Below, in pieces: positions 26,333 through 35,079 of a stretch of DNA of 64,000 nucleotides. Location of the stretch: positions 1,174,637 through 1,238,636 of the forward strand of contig NZ_AP027059.1 in NCBI RefSeq assembly GCF_030295325.1, given 5' to 3'. This stretch comes from Haliovirga abyssi (lineage in GTDB: Bacteria > Fusobacteriota > Fusobacteriia > Fusobacteriales > Haliovirgaceae). Every line of letters starts with the position of its first letter. Position 1 is the stretch's first letter. Under the pieces are notes generated by a model. The model did no database searches and was not told the DNA's origin. It saw only the letters and a list, made by a program, of their open reading frames with translations. A program made the position numbers and the translations under genes.

Positions 26333-27931
26333 TTAGTCTTGAAGCAACCATGTTCTAATTAATCCTGCAACTTCTTCAGGCTTTTGTTTTGCTATATTTT
26401 TTATTTGCTCTTCTTTTTCTTTTCTTTCTTGTTCTTCCACAGTTAATTGTTCTCCTAGAGCAACTTCCTCCATCTCTGGAATAAGTTCTTCTACTGCTCT
26501 TCTCTCTTTTTCTCTTAACCTCTTTTCTTCTGCTTTTTTCATTACAAAATAAATAATAACTAATGCTATAATTAATATTATACTTGCAATAACTCCAATT
26601 ACAATATACTTTTGATATTTTTGTTGTGTTTCTATAACATGCTGAAATTTATCAATTGTTTTTGTATCAAATGGTATTACATCGATATTAATTTTATCTC
26701 CCCTATTATCATCAAAATTAATTGCTGCTTTTACCATATTTTGAAACTTTGTTCTTTCGTTGTCATTAAATTTTGTTTTTTTAAAATAATCTGAGTTTTC
26801 ATTTAAAACAACAGATACATTTAATTTTTTTATACTTCCAAGAGATTTCTCATATTGAGAGTTTGTTTTATTCAACTCATAATTTACAGTATTATTATTT
26901 TTTGAATACTCTTTTCCATTTTTTGAGCTATCTGTCGCTACATATCCTGGTATATTAGAAGATGTCCCTGGTACACCAGAAGCATTCCCATCACCAGTAC
27001 CTTTATAAATTTCATTATTTTCTTGTTTACTTCTAACTAAACCTTGTGTTGATTGTTCTCCAGATATTGTTGGAGTTGTATATTCCTCTTTGTTTGTCAA
27101 TTGTTTATCAAAATCTAAAGATACGGCAACTTTTACTCTATAATTACCCGCTCCTAAAACACTTAGCAGTCCTGTAACTTTCCTCTCTAGCTCTTTTTCC
27201 ATTTTATTTTGAAGTTGTAATTTTTTATCATTAAATTCACTACTGTTCTTATTTATAGTTATATTATCAGATAATATATTTCCATTACTATCTATTACTT
27301 CTACATTATCTATCGTCAATCCTTCCACAGAACTAACTGCTAAAAGCATTATCCCTTTTACATTTTCTTCAGTAAGTTTTCCTAATGGCTGTAATTGAAC
27401 TAAAATAGATGCCTTTGCAGAAACTCTATCCTCTGCAAAAGGAGAATCTTCTGCCGGAGTTATATTTACAACTGCTTTTTTTACTTGTGAAAGTGCTGCT
27501 ATAGTTCTTTCTAACTCACCTTTTTGAGCTCTTAAAAACATCATTTTTTTATCAAAATCAGTAGATCCTATTTTTGCTTTATCAAATATTTCAAATCCAA
27601 CAGTCCCTCCAGTTGGGACTACTCCATCTTTTGCTAAATCTAATCTTAAAGAATATTTTTCTTTGGAATCCACCTCTATTGCTGTCCCACCTTGACTTAT
27701 TTTATACTTAACTCCCTTTTTATCTAAATCCGCTTTTATTAAAGAGGCATCTTTTGCTGTTAATTCTGTAAAAAGAGGTTCATAATTAGTTCTAGATGAC
27801 GCCATTGAAAATAAAATTGTAAAAATCATTGTAGCTACTATTGAAACTATTATTAAAATTTTTTTTATCTTGCTTAACCCTTCCCATATACTCTTTGCTT
27901 TTTCTATAATTTTTTTTATAGTCTCATCCAT
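26333..27931 (-). CDS. fliF: Flagellar MS-ring protein FliF
   Basis: 532 residues. The N-terminal membrane helix (about 26-46) precedes ring-building motifs with YEPLFTELTAKDASLIKADL and GTVGFEIFDKAKIGSTDFDK. A flexible central loop follows, then a second helix near 440-462 and a cytoplasmic tail with EQERKEKEEQIKNIAKQKPE ending in the FliG-binding LIRTWLLQD. All are typical. It forms the membrane ring and export-gate housing. Starts 45 bases after fliE. Confidence 0.97.
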   Translation of the reverse strand: MDETIKKIIEKAKSIWEGLSKIKKILIIVSIVATMIFTILFSMASSRTNYEPLFTELTAKDASLIKADLDKKGVKYKISQGGTAIEVDSKEKYSLRLDLAKDGVVPTGGTVGFEIFDKAKIGSTDFDKKMMFLRAQKGELERTIAALSQVKKAVVNITPAEDSPFAEDRVSAKASILVQLQPLGKLTEENVKGIMLLAVSSVEGLTIDNVEVIDSNGNILSDNITINKNSSEFNDKKLQLQNKMEKELERKVTGLLSVLGAGNYRVKVAVSLDFDKQLTNKEEYTTPTISGEQSTQGLVRSKQENNEIYKGTGDGNASGVPGTSSNIPGYVATDSSKNGKEYSKNNNTVNYELNKTNSQYEKSLGSIKKLNVSVVLNENSDYFKKTKFNDNERTKFQNMVKAAINFDDNRGDKINIDVIPFDTKTIDKFQHVIETQQKYQKYIVIGVIASIILIIALVIIYFVMKKAEEKRLREKERRAVEELIPEMEEVALGEQLTVEEQERKEKEEQIKNIAKQKPEEVAGLIRTWLLQD

Positions 27932-27976
27932 AACCTATATATCCCCTTTTGTTTTTATATCTCATAAATTTATAAA

Positions 27977-28270
27977 TTATACCTGCATTCTGCTAAATTC
28001 TTGATATGCATCTAACAGTTTATTTCTAACTTCTATTACAAAAGACATAGCTATCTCTGCTTTCTGTCCAGCAACCATTACCTCTTGGATATTATCTATT
28101 TTTCCTGATACAAAATTTTGTGTTTTTAAATTTGCATCTTTTTGTAAGTTATTTGCATCTTCTACTATTCCTTTTAAAACATTAGAAAAACTTGTTTCTG
28201 CTTCTTGTTTATTTTTTTTATTTGAAATATCACCCAAAATATTTGGGTTTATTATACCATTAATTTTCAT
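27977..28270 (-). CDS. fliE: FliE, MS-ring/rod junction protein
   Basis: 97-residue all-helical protein linking the MS ring and export gate to the rod. The family core is present: FSNVLKGIVEDANNLQKDA, KIDNIQEVMVAGQKAEIAMS and the ending FVIEVRNKLLDAYQEFSRMQV. Positioned between flgC and fliF in the classic flgB-flgC-fliE-fliF order. Confidence 0.95.
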   Translation of the reverse strand: MKINGIINPNILGDISNKKNKQEAETSFSNVLKGIVEDANNLQKDANLKTQNFVSGKIDNIQEVMVAGQKAEIAMSFVIEVRNKLLDAYQEFSRMQV

Positions 28271-28296
28271 TATTAGCCACTCCCTTTATCACTTAA

Positions 28297-28740
28297 CTAT
28301 TTCCCTATGCTAAGAGCTGAATTTGCCATACCTTTTGCTGAATTAATAACAGTAACATTTGCCTCATATGCTCTTGTAGCTGTAATCATGTCAGTCATCT
28401 CTTTCACAATGTTTACATTTGGCATAGCTACATATCCATCTTTATTTGCATTTGGATGATTTGGATTATATACATATTTAAAAGGTGCTTTATCCTCTGC
28501 TATTTTTAATACTCTTACTCCATTTCCTATTTCAGAGTCATTTTCATTCGACATATTCATTGGTATTTTAAATTCTGTGTTTTTTCTAGCTTGAAATATT
28601 ACCTCTTTTCTTCTATAAGGAGTTCCATTTTTAGTTACAGTTGTATTTGCATTGGCAATATTTTCTGAGATCACATCCATCCTTAATCTTTCTGCAGTTA
28701 ATCCTGATGCACTTGTATTAATTATTCCAAAAATCCCCAT
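28297..28740 (-). CDS. flgC: Proximal rod protein FlgC
   Basis: 147-residue axial protein. The N-terminal rod motif SASGLTAERLRMDVISENIA and ANANTT are followed by the C-terminal helix MTDMITATRAYEANVTVINS; both helices form the rod's coiled core. The middle contains YVAMPNVNIVKEM, usual for FlgC. Exported through the flagellar type III apparatus without a cleaved signal. Confidence 0.96.
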   Translation of the reverse strand: MGIFGIINTSASGLTAERLRMDVISENIANANTTVTKNGTPYRRKEVIFQARKNTEFKIPMNMSNENDSEIGNGVRVLKIAEDKAPFKYVYNPNHPNANKDGYVAMPNVNIVKEMTDMITATRAYEANVTVINSAKGMANSALSIGK

Positions 28741-28753
28741 TTAAATCACCCCT

Positions 28754-29167
28754 TTATTTCCCTTTTATCACACTCTTTAATATGAAAAAATTTTGAGTTA
28801 ATCTTGTTGCTGCAAATTGATATCTAATATTATTTTTTGCAAGCTCCCCTTGTTCTTTTTCTATATCAACACTATTTCCATCATTTCTCATTGTAGTATT
28901 ATCTTCTCTAATAATCTTTGCTCCAATATTTTCTAAACTTGGAGTTGAATTAATTTCAAAATGTTTTGAATTTGTCGTAACTCCTTTTATTTTTTCACTA
29001 TTATCTTTTGACAGGGTTTCTCTTAAAATAGATTCAAACTGAATATCCTCTCTCTTATAATTAGGAGTATTCACATTAGCTATATTATTAGCCAATACAT
29101 TTGCTCTTTTTGAATAAGCATCCAACCCTTTTTCTAGGATAGTGATATTATTACTAAACAATTTCAT
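28754..29167 (-). CDS. flgB: Proximal rod protein FlgB
   Basis: 137 residues from ATG at 29167. The rod motif LDAYSKRANVLANNIANVNTPNYKRE is near the N terminus in two adjoining pieces, and RYQFAATRLTQNFFILKSVI ends the protein. A longer in-frame start at 29221 would add 18 residues not found in the family. GGGGGCG before 29167 is an odd but usable ribosome site. First gene of the basal-body run, 43 bases after the DedA gene. Confidence 0.93.
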   Translation of the reverse strand: MKLFSNNITILEKGLDAYSKRANVLANNIANVNTPNYKREDIQFESILRETLSKDNSEKIKGVTTNSKHFEINSTPSLENIGAKIIREDNTTMRNDGNSVDIEKEQGELAKNNIRYQFAATRLTQNFFILKSVIKGK

Positions 29168-29210
29168 TTTTTTCGCCCCCGTAAAATTAAAATGTTTTTT
29201 ATTATATTTA

Positions 29211-29828
29211 TTATTTATCAACTTTATTTTTCTTTTTATTCTTATATAATATAATATATATCACAATTATTACAAAAGAAATAACTATAACATAAATAGC
29301 TGCTTTATGTGAGTATTTTTTTATTAATTCTAGATTATTTCCAACTAAATACCCTATATATGCCAACACGGCATTCCACAATCCAGCTCCAAGAAAAGTA
29401 TATAATGCAAACTTCCACTTTTTCATTTTTGTAAGACCTGCTGGAAAAGATATATATTGTCTAACTACTGTTATTAATCTTCCTATAAAAGTACTAATAG
29501 CTCCATGTTCATTAAAATATTCTTCTACCTTCATAAATCTTTTTTCTGTTAATCCAAAATATTTTCCAAACTTCAATACAAATTTTCTTCCATATATTAA
29601 AGCTATATAATAATTTAAAAAAGAGCCCATTAAACTTCCTATAATTCCACTAATAATAACTAAATATAAGTTCATTTGCCCTTGTGCTGCCAAATAGCCT
29701 GCTGGCGGTATTATAACTTCACTTGGGAAAGGAACAAAAGAACTCTCTAATGCCATGAAAAATATAATTCCTGGATATCCCATTATCCCTACAATATTCA
29801 TTAACCCACTAAAAATATTTACTAACAT
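29211..29828 (-). CDS. DedA/VTT-domain membrane protein
   Basis: 205-residue polytopic inner-membrane protein of the DedA (SNARE-associated) family. The conserved loop is clear: ESSFVPFPSEVIIPPAGYLA, GSLMGSFLNYYIALIYGRKF, then GRLITVVRQYISFPAGLTKM. These proteins are implicated in flipping undecaprenyl phosphate or phosphatidylethanolamine and in membrane homeostasis. Its ribosome site lies in the last codons of aroQ. Confidence 0.92.
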   Translation of the reverse strand: MLVNIFSGLMNIVGIMGYPGIIFFMALESSFVPFPSEVIIPPAGYLAAQGQMNLYLVIISGIIGSLMGSFLNYYIALIYGRKFVLKFGKYFGLTEKRFMKVEEYFNEHGAISTFIGRLITVVRQYISFPAGLTKMKKWKFALYTFLGAGLWNAVLAYIGYLVGNNLELIKKYSHKAAIYVIVISFVIIVIYIILYKNKKKNKVDK

Positions 29829-29830
29829 CT

Positions 29831-30271
29831 CTATTCTCCATTTTCTCTATACTTCAAATAATCTATTGCCATTAAATATCCATAATATGAAAATCCTGTA
29901 ATTTGCCCAATTGCTATAGGTGCAGTAACAGATTTATGTCTAAATTTTTCCCTCTTATACACATTAGAAATATGAACTTCTACAAACGGAATATTTACAG
30001 CAGCCAACGCATCTCTTATAGCTATACTATAATGAGTAAAAGCTGCAGGATTAATTATTATATAATCCACTGCATTATCATAAGCTTCTTGAATTTTATC
30101 TACAATTTCTCCTTCATGATTTGATTGATAAATTTCAATATCTATATTTTCTCTTTTTGCTTTATTTTTTATAATATTATTTATATCATCAAAATTTTTA
30201 TTCCCATAAATTCCAGGTTCTCTTTTTCCTAACATATTTAAATTTACACCATGTATCACTAAAACCTTCAT
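29831..30271 (-). CDS. aroQ: 3-dehydroquinate dehydratase, type II
   Basis: 146-residue dodecameric shikimate-pathway enzyme. Signature motifs: VIHGVNLNMLGKREPGIYG (substrate-covering loop with the catalytic Arg and Tyr), QSNHEGEIVDKIQEA, INPAAFTHYSIAIRDAL (catalytic His) and PFVEVHISNVYKREKFRHKS. GGAGG precedes the ATG. No other shikimate genes are nearby. Confidence 0.97.
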   Translation of the reverse strand: MKVLVIHGVNLNMLGKREPGIYGNKNFDDINNIIKNKAKRENIDIEIYQSNHEGEIVDKIQEAYDNAVDYIIINPAAFTHYSIAIRDALAAVNIPFVEVHISNVYKREKFRHKSVTAPIAIGQITGFSYYGYLMAIDYLKYRENGE

Positions 30272-30319
30272 TAATTTCCTCCTAAATATTTAATCTTTCA
30301 TATGAAAAATTAAATATAA

Positions 30320-30982
30320 CTATAATAAACTATACTCATTTATTACTAATTTAAATTTACACCCTAAAAAATTTGCAGATTTTTTTGATATAACCATTCT
30401 TGATAAAAATATTTCAAAATATTCCATAACTTGTGATATTTGAGTATCAATTGATAACTCTAATGAAATAATTTTTTCCTCTTTATTTACTACTACAGAT
30501 GAATGAATTGCTGCATAATTTACTCTATCATGTATATCAAATGATAGTTGATCCGTTCCTCTAACTCTTGAACGATGAACATCTGCTTTATCCGCTATTA
30601 TTAATGCTGCCGATATTGGATTCACAGGCTCTCCTCCAAAGCTTTCATCATGATTCCCTATTGCACTCATTACTATAGCTGTATCTTCAATATTCATCCC
30701 TAAATCTAAAAGAATATCTTTTGCCATAAGTGCACTATAGTGTGGATGATTTACTCTATTTATCGCATTTCCTATATCGTGTAAATATCCAGCTATTGCT
30801 GCTAGTTCGCACATTTTTTCGCTATATCCTAATTCTTGTAAAATTCTTTTTGAATTTACAGATACAATTCCTGTATGTCTAAATCCATGTTCTGTATATC
30901 CTATTGCTTCAAGGCATAAATCAGCTCTTTTTATAAATGTTTTTACAATTTCAAGTTTTTTTATATCTTCTACTTTTATCAT
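30320..30982 (-). CDS. HD-domain phosphohydrolase
   Basis: 220-residue soluble protein with the HD metal-binding signature: H in FRHTGIVSVNSKRI, HD in GYLHDIGNAINR, H in HPHYSALMAK and GNHDES, D in LIIADKADVHRSRV. The last third is a small alpha/beta domain. Substrates of such stand-alone HD proteins range from nucleotides to cyclic dinucleotides and cannot be read from sequence. It lies 3 bases below trpC. Confidence 0.88.
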   Translation of the reverse strand: MIKVEDIKKLEIVKTFIKRADLCLEAIGYTEHGFRHTGIVSVNSKRILQELGYSEKMCELAAIAGYLHDIGNAINRVNHPHYSALMAKDILLDLGMNIEDTAIVMSAIGNHDESFGGEPVNPISAALIIADKADVHRSRVRGTDQLSFDIHDRVNYAAIHSSVVVNKEEKIISLELSIDTQISQVMEYFEIFLSRMVISKKSANFLGCKFKLVINEYSLL

Positions 30983-30985
30983 TTT

Positions 30986-31753
30986 TTATCTCCCTAAAAG
31001 TTCTAATAGTTTCTTTCCAATATTTTTAGATTTCATTAATGTTTCTCCTATTAAAGCAGCATCAATGTAATTTTTTTCTAAAAGTTTAATATCTTCTCTA
31101 CTTTTTATTCCGCTTTCTGCTACAACTAATCTATCCATTGGAATTTTTTCTCTTAACTTAATCACGTTATATATATCCACATTAAACGTTTGTAAATTTC
31201 TATTATTTACACCTATAATTTTTGCAGGTGTATCTAATGCTTTTTTTAAAACCTCTTCCGAATGAACTTCTAATAATACACCTAATTTTAACCTGTTAGC
31301 TAATTCTATAAATTTTATTAATGTTTTATAGTCTAAAACTTCCCCTATTAATAAAATAGCATGCGCTCCTAAATATTTTGCTTCATAAATTTGGTATTCA
31401 TCAATGATGAAGTCTTTTCGTAAAGTAGGTAATTCCACTTCTTTTGATATATCATATAGATATTTTGAATCTCCTTGAAAAAACTTTTTATCAGTTAATA
31501 CTGATATTGCACTTGCCCCATTTTCTTCATATTCTTTAGCAATTTTCAAGTAATTAAAATCCTCTCTTATAATCCCTTTTGATGGAGAGGCTTTTTTTAC
31601 TTCTGAAATTATTGAAATTCCTTTTTTAGATAAATTTTCTTTAAATTTAGATTCAAATAATTTAATTTTATTTATAAAATTATCTAAACTATTTTCTGAT
31701 TTCAATTTTTTAATTTCAATTTTTTTATGATTTATTATCTCATCTAGAATCAT
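30986..31753 (-). CDS. trpC: Indole-3-glycerol phosphate synthase
   Basis: 255-residue (beta/alpha)8 enzyme of tryptophan synthesis. Typical motifs: ISEVKKASPSKGIIREDF (phosphate and Lys residues), SVLTDKKFFQGDSKYL, LRKDFIIDEYQIYEAKYLGA, GVNNRNLQTF and VAESGIKSREDI. All catalytic residues appear present. It is solitary: no other trp gene is in the window. Two bases separate it from nrdR. Confidence 0.96.
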   Translation of the reverse strand: MILDEIINHKKIEIKKLKSENSLDNFINKIKLFESKFKENLSKKGISIISEVKKASPSKGIIREDFNYLKIAKEYEENGASAISVLTDKKFFQGDSKYLYDISKEVELPTLRKDFIIDEYQIYEAKYLGAHAILLIGEVLDYKTLIKFIELANRLKLGVLLEVHSEEVLKKALDTPAKIIGVNNRNLQTFNVDIYNVIKLREKIPMDRLVVAESGIKSREDIKLLEKNYIDAALIGETLMKSKNIGKKLLELLGR

Positions 31754-31755
31754 TA

Positions 31756-32211
31756 TTAACCCTCTTTTTTTATTTTATCTATCTCTTTTATGAAATTTTC
31801 TAAACTATCAAATTCATTATATACAGAAGCAAATCTGACATAAGCTACTTCATCAAGTTTTCTAAGATTTTTCATTATTAACTTCCCAATTTTTTTGCTT
31901 TTTATTTCACCTTTCAAATTATTATATATATCTTTTTCAATTTCTATAATTAATTCCTCTAATTTATCCCTACTAATATCTCTTTTTTCAGTTGCTCTTA
32001 ACAATCCTCTTAAAACTTTATTTTTATCAAAATCTTCTCTTGTTCCATTTTTTTTCACAACTGTAATTACCATTTCTTCTACTCTTTCATATGTTGTAAA
32101 TCTTTTTCCACATTTTGGGCATTCTCTTCTTCTTCTTATTGCATGCCCTTCTGATACTATTCTACTATCAATTACTTTACTATTATCGGCATTACAATAT
32201 AAACATTTCAT
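31756..32211 (-). CDS. nrdR: Transcriptional repressor NrdR
   Basis: 151 residues from ATG at 32211, chosen because GGAGG precedes it; an upstream TTG overlaps that site. Zinc ribbon: C3-LY-C6 and C31-PK-C34 with RRRRECPKCGKRFTTYE. An ATP-cone follows at about 48-138 (VVKKNGTREDFDKNKVLRG). With ATP plus dATP bound, it represses ribonucleotide reductase genes. Its operator pair is upstream of nrdD at 1085-1131. Overlaps the DUF2007-like gene by 4 bases. Confidence 0.97.
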   Translation of the reverse strand: MKCLYCNADNSKVIDSRIVSEGHAIRRRRECPKCGKRFTTYERVEEMVITVVKKNGTREDFDKNKVLRGLLRATEKRDISRDKLEELIIEIEKDIYNNLKGEIKSKKIGKLIMKNLRKLDEVAYVRFASVYNEFDSLENFIKEIDKIKKEG

Positions 32212-32420
32212 CTTTTCCTCCAACTTTCTACTATCTTCATAGCAACATCTAGTTTGTCTTTTTCTACATATAATTTTACTTCTCCTAAAGAACCAATTTC
32301 TATTCCCAAAACAGAATTGTTTTCTCCGCTTTTGTAATATTTAATCTCTTGACTTCTAAAAATTGATAATAAAATTTCTAGATTTATATTATCATTAAAT
32401 TTTCCTAATTCACAAAACAT
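32208..32420 (-). CDS. Small DUF2007-like protein
   Basis: 70 residues (MFCELGKFNDNINLEILLSI start). The pattern, an alpha/beta fold in which one helix precedes SQEIKYYKSGENN and ends with KDKLDVAMKIVESW, resembles the DUF2007 putative signal-transducing family related to PII-like or ACT folds. Coupled to EIIA (no gap) and nrdR (4-base overlap). Function unknown. Confidence 0.65.
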   Translation of the reverse strand: MFCELGKFNDNINLEILLSIFRSQEIKYYKSGENNSVLGIEIGSLGEVKLYVEKDKLDVAMKIVESWRKR

Positions 32421-32885
32421 TTACTCTTCTTCTTTATTTATTAATTCTATGATTTCATTTGGAGTATTTGCGCTTAATAATCTATTTCTAAATTCTTTAT
32501 TTCTTATTAATCTAGAAATTCTAGCTAATACTTTTAAATATGTTTGACTATCTTTTATTGGTGAAGCAAAAACAAAAAACATATGTGTTTTTTCATTATC
32601 TAAAGAATCAAAATCTATCCCTTCTCTACTTATCCCAAATCCAACAGTTAATTTAGTTACAAAATCAGTTTTAGTATGTGGAATTGCAACGCCTTTCCCT
32701 ATTCCTGTACTTCCTATTTTTTCTCTTGCGACTAACCCTTCATAACATTTGTCTGCATCTAAAATATTTATTGACCCATTTAATAATTCTTTTAATTCTT
32801 TCAATACCTCTTCTTTTGTATTTGATTTTAACTCTAAGTTGATTAATTTTTCTGACATGAAGTCTGTTATTTTTACTATATTCAT
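32421..32885 (-). CDS. PTS EIIA protein, fructose/nitrogen type (PtsN-like)
   Basis: 154-residue EIIA domain with the phospho-acceptor histidine in GKGVAIPHTKTDFVTK, preceded by LVAREKIGSTGI and followed by FVFASPIKDSQTYLKVLARI. No EIIB or EIIC is fused or adjacent, so a regulatory role like that of PtsN is more likely than sugar transport. AAGGAGGG precedes the ATG. Confidence 0.9.
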   Translation of the reverse strand: MNIVKITDFMSEKLINLELKSNTKEEVLKELKELLNGSINILDADKCYEGLVAREKIGSTGIGKGVAIPHTKTDFVTKLTVGFGISREGIDFDSLDNEKTHMFFVFASPIKDSQTYLKVLARISRLIRNKEFRNRLLSANTPNEIIELINKEEE

Positions 32886-32925
32886 TTATAAACCCTCCTT
32901 GATAATATTTTTAATTTTATTTTTT

Positions 32926-32978
32926 AAGAACCTTTTTAGGATGCCTTAATGGGAATGTTATTTTTAAGCCATTCCTAA
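32926..32978. repeat. Dispersed palindromic repeat family B, copy B3 (half, overlaps recO end)
   Basis: GGAATGTTATTTTTAAGCC followed by ATTCCTAA is nearly identical to the right end of the copy at 60233-60336 and close to the one at 19719-19793. It contains the last four residues and stop codon of recO. Confidence 0.65.
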
Positions 32979-33668
32979 ATAATTTTTAAGCTGTTCTTTA
33001 ATGTCAAAATGATAATTTAAATATCCTTCTAATATTTCTATAACACTAAGTAAGTTAAACTTATTTAAGTTTAACTTATATATACCCATTATGTCAACAT
33101 TATTTAACAACATTAAATATTTTTTTTGATATTTTTTAATTTTTAAAACATTTTCCGTTTTATCAATCTGAAACTGTCCTTCTTCAAAATTAAAATACTC
33201 CCCTTCGTTTAATAAAAAGCTAGTTCCTTCTTGATTAATAATACTATTTAAAAAATAAGATACTAATACTAACATTTTTTCATTTTCTTTTTCTTTTGAT
33301 ATATACTTCAAGGAGTTGTATACCAATTTAAAAAGTTTAATGTTTTTTTCATTTTCCATAGAGAATTTATCTGCAATTTTTAGTATATATCCTGCAATAT
33401 TTATTTTAAATAAGTTTTTTTTTATATCTAAAAATCCATCTGTCAATTCTACAGAAGATAAATATGATATCTCATTTTTTTTATAAATTATAAAATTTGA
33501 TAACACCGCTAAATCAGTTCCATAAATTTCTCTTTTTTTGCTTTTTCTAATTCCTTTAGCTAATATTTTTATTTTTCCATTTTGCTTTGAGATTACAGTA
33601 ACAATTTTATCTGCTTCCCCAAAATCTACCTTATTTATTACTATTCCTTCTATCTTTTTTATTTTCAT
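32964..33668 (-). CDS. recO: DNA repair protein RecO
   Basis: 234 residues. The N-terminal OB fold (IEGIVINKVDFGEADKIVTV, ILAKGIRKSKKREI) and a helical C-terminal domain match RecO, which loads RecA with RecR (encoded at 60402). There is no cysteine in the protein, so the C-terminal zinc site of many RecOs is absent. The C terminus (LGMA) and stop are contributed by a family B repeat, so the end may have been altered by its insertion. Confidence 0.88.
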   Translation of the reverse strand: MKIKKIEGIVINKVDFGEADKIVTVISKQNGKIKILAKGIRKSKKREIYGTDLAVLSNFIIYKKNEISYLSSVELTDGFLDIKKNLFKINIAGYILKIADKFSMENEKNIKLFKLVYNSLKYISKEKENEKMLVLVSYFLNSIINQEGTSFLLNEGEYFNFEEGQFQIDKTENVLKIKKYQKKYLMLLNNVDIMGIYKLNLNKFNLLSVIEILEGYLNYHFDIKEQLKNYLGMA

Positions 33669-34279
33669 TTTTTTATTATTTCATTCATATCAAATTCTAA
33701 ATCTGAAATTTTACTATTTATTATAGTATTTTTAAAATAGATTTCTGAAATCAAGCTATTTCCATCAAAAATTTTTATATTTTTTGGAAACGTTTTTCCA
33801 CCTACTTTTTCATAATTATAAAAAACTATGCTAACTCCAGTTTCATATTTTATTTTTAAAACTTTATTTTTCAATTTATTTAATATGAATTTTGTTTTTC
33901 CTATAAAAAATTCTTCTTTTAATTCTTTTTCTTTACTAATTTTATTAAATGCCTTAAATATATTTAAAACATAATTTTCTTCATCTTTTATTTTTTCATT
34001 TACAGTTTGCTCTAACATTGGATAATAAACTCTTTTTTCATTTTTATTATATAAATACAATTCTCCCATATTTATCTTAGGATATTCCATTATTTCCAAT
34101 ACTTTATCTGGCATTTTAATTTTCAATTTATATTTTTTAATTTTTGTTTTTTTATTCATATATCTTTTTTCTGTAACAATTGCCTTTAATGAATTTATAT
34201 CAAAAAATGTATTAGCAAAACTATTAACAGTTATAGTAAACCCTACTATAAGTAAAATTATTATTTTGAATTTTTTCAT
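33665..34279 (-). CDS. LolA-like exported protein
   Basis: 204 residues with a clear signal peptide (hydrophobic 5-20, then VNSFA). The mature part has the half-barrel pattern of LolA/outer-membrane lipoprotein-sorting proteins: LKIKMPDKVLEIMEYPK, MGELYLYNKNEKRVYYPMLE and VSIVFYNYEKVGGKTFPKNI. It may carry lipoproteins or lipids across the periplasm. Overlaps mreC (4 bases) and recO (4 bases), so it is tightly coupled. Confidence 0.75.
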   Translation of the reverse strand: MKKFKIIILLIVGFTITVNSFANTFFDINSLKAIVTEKRYMNKKTKIKKYKLKIKMPDKVLEIMEYPKINMGELYLYNKNEKRVYYPMLEQTVNEKIKDEENYVLNIFKAFNKISKEKELKEEFFIGKTKFILNKLKNKVLKIKYETGVSIVFYNYEKVGGKTFPKNIKIFDGNSLISEIYFKNTIINSKISDLEFDMNEIIKK

Positions 34280-35079
34280 TTCTTTCTCTCCTTACCAATA
34301 ACCATTACTTCATGAATTTTCATTATTTTTTTTGGTATTTTTACATATAACATTCTAAACATATTATCTTTAGACTTTGAAATTTTTGATACTTCTCCTA
34401 TTGTTATCCCTTCTGGATAAATATCACTTATTCCTGCTGTTTTTACAACATCTCCTATTTCAACTTTACTATCTATAATTATATTTTTCAACTCTAAATT
34501 AAGAGAATTACCACCAACTACAATTCCAATATTTTTATTAATTTCCGCTCCAACTTTAAAATTATTCTTACTAATTAAGTCTACTTGTGAGCTTTTTTTC
34601 AATACTTTAGTTATTTTTCCTACTAGAAATCCATTTGAAATAACCGCCATATCTTTTTTTACTCCATCATTCTCTCCCTTATTAATAAATAAATTTTGAT
34701 ACGCATTTAAAGAATCTCTATAAATGACATCTGCTACTAAACTTTTATATTTATATCTTTCTTTTAATTTAAGCATTTTTCTCAATCTACTATTCTCTTC
34801 TAAAATTTTTTTATAATCTAATTCTTTTAATTCAGTAGTATAAATTTTTTTTCTTAATGAATTATTCTCTTTTATAAGCTCTTTTATATATATAATATCG
34901 TTTATTTTTTCTTTTACAGAGCTTGTTAAATTATAAATACTACTTTTTATAGGCATAAAAATATATGTGCTAAATGCCCTGATTTTATCAAATCGCGTTT
35001 TAAACAATATAAGAATTATTAATATTGCTATTATTAATAGAAAATTTCTTAATTTTTCTTTTCTATTTTGTAACATCAT
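34276..35079 (-). CDS. mreC: Rod shape-determining protein MreC
   Basis: 267 residues. One N-terminal membrane helix (about 10-28), a coiled coil (60-95: NSLRKKIYTTELKELDYKKI) and the beta-rich periplasmic core with LVADVIYRDSLNAYQNLFIN, GAEINKNIGIVVGG and VKTAGISDIYPEGITIGEV. It links the MreB cytoskeleton with cell-wall synthesis. mreB and mreD are not adjacent, which is unusual. Its start overlaps the peptidase gene by 17 bases, with AGGTGA upstream. Confidence 0.93.
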   Translation of the reverse strand: MMLQNRKEKLRNFLLIIAILIILILFKTRFDKIRAFSTYIFMPIKSSIYNLTSSVKEKINDIIYIKELIKENNSLRKKIYTTELKELDYKKILEENSRLRKMLKLKERYKYKSLVADVIYRDSLNAYQNLFINKGENDGVKKDMAVISNGFLVGKITKVLKKSSQVDLISKNNFKVGAEINKNIGIVVGGNSLNLELKNIIIDSKVEIGDVVKTAGISDIYPEGITIGEVSKISKSKDNMFRMLYVKIPKKIMKIHEVMVIGKERKK

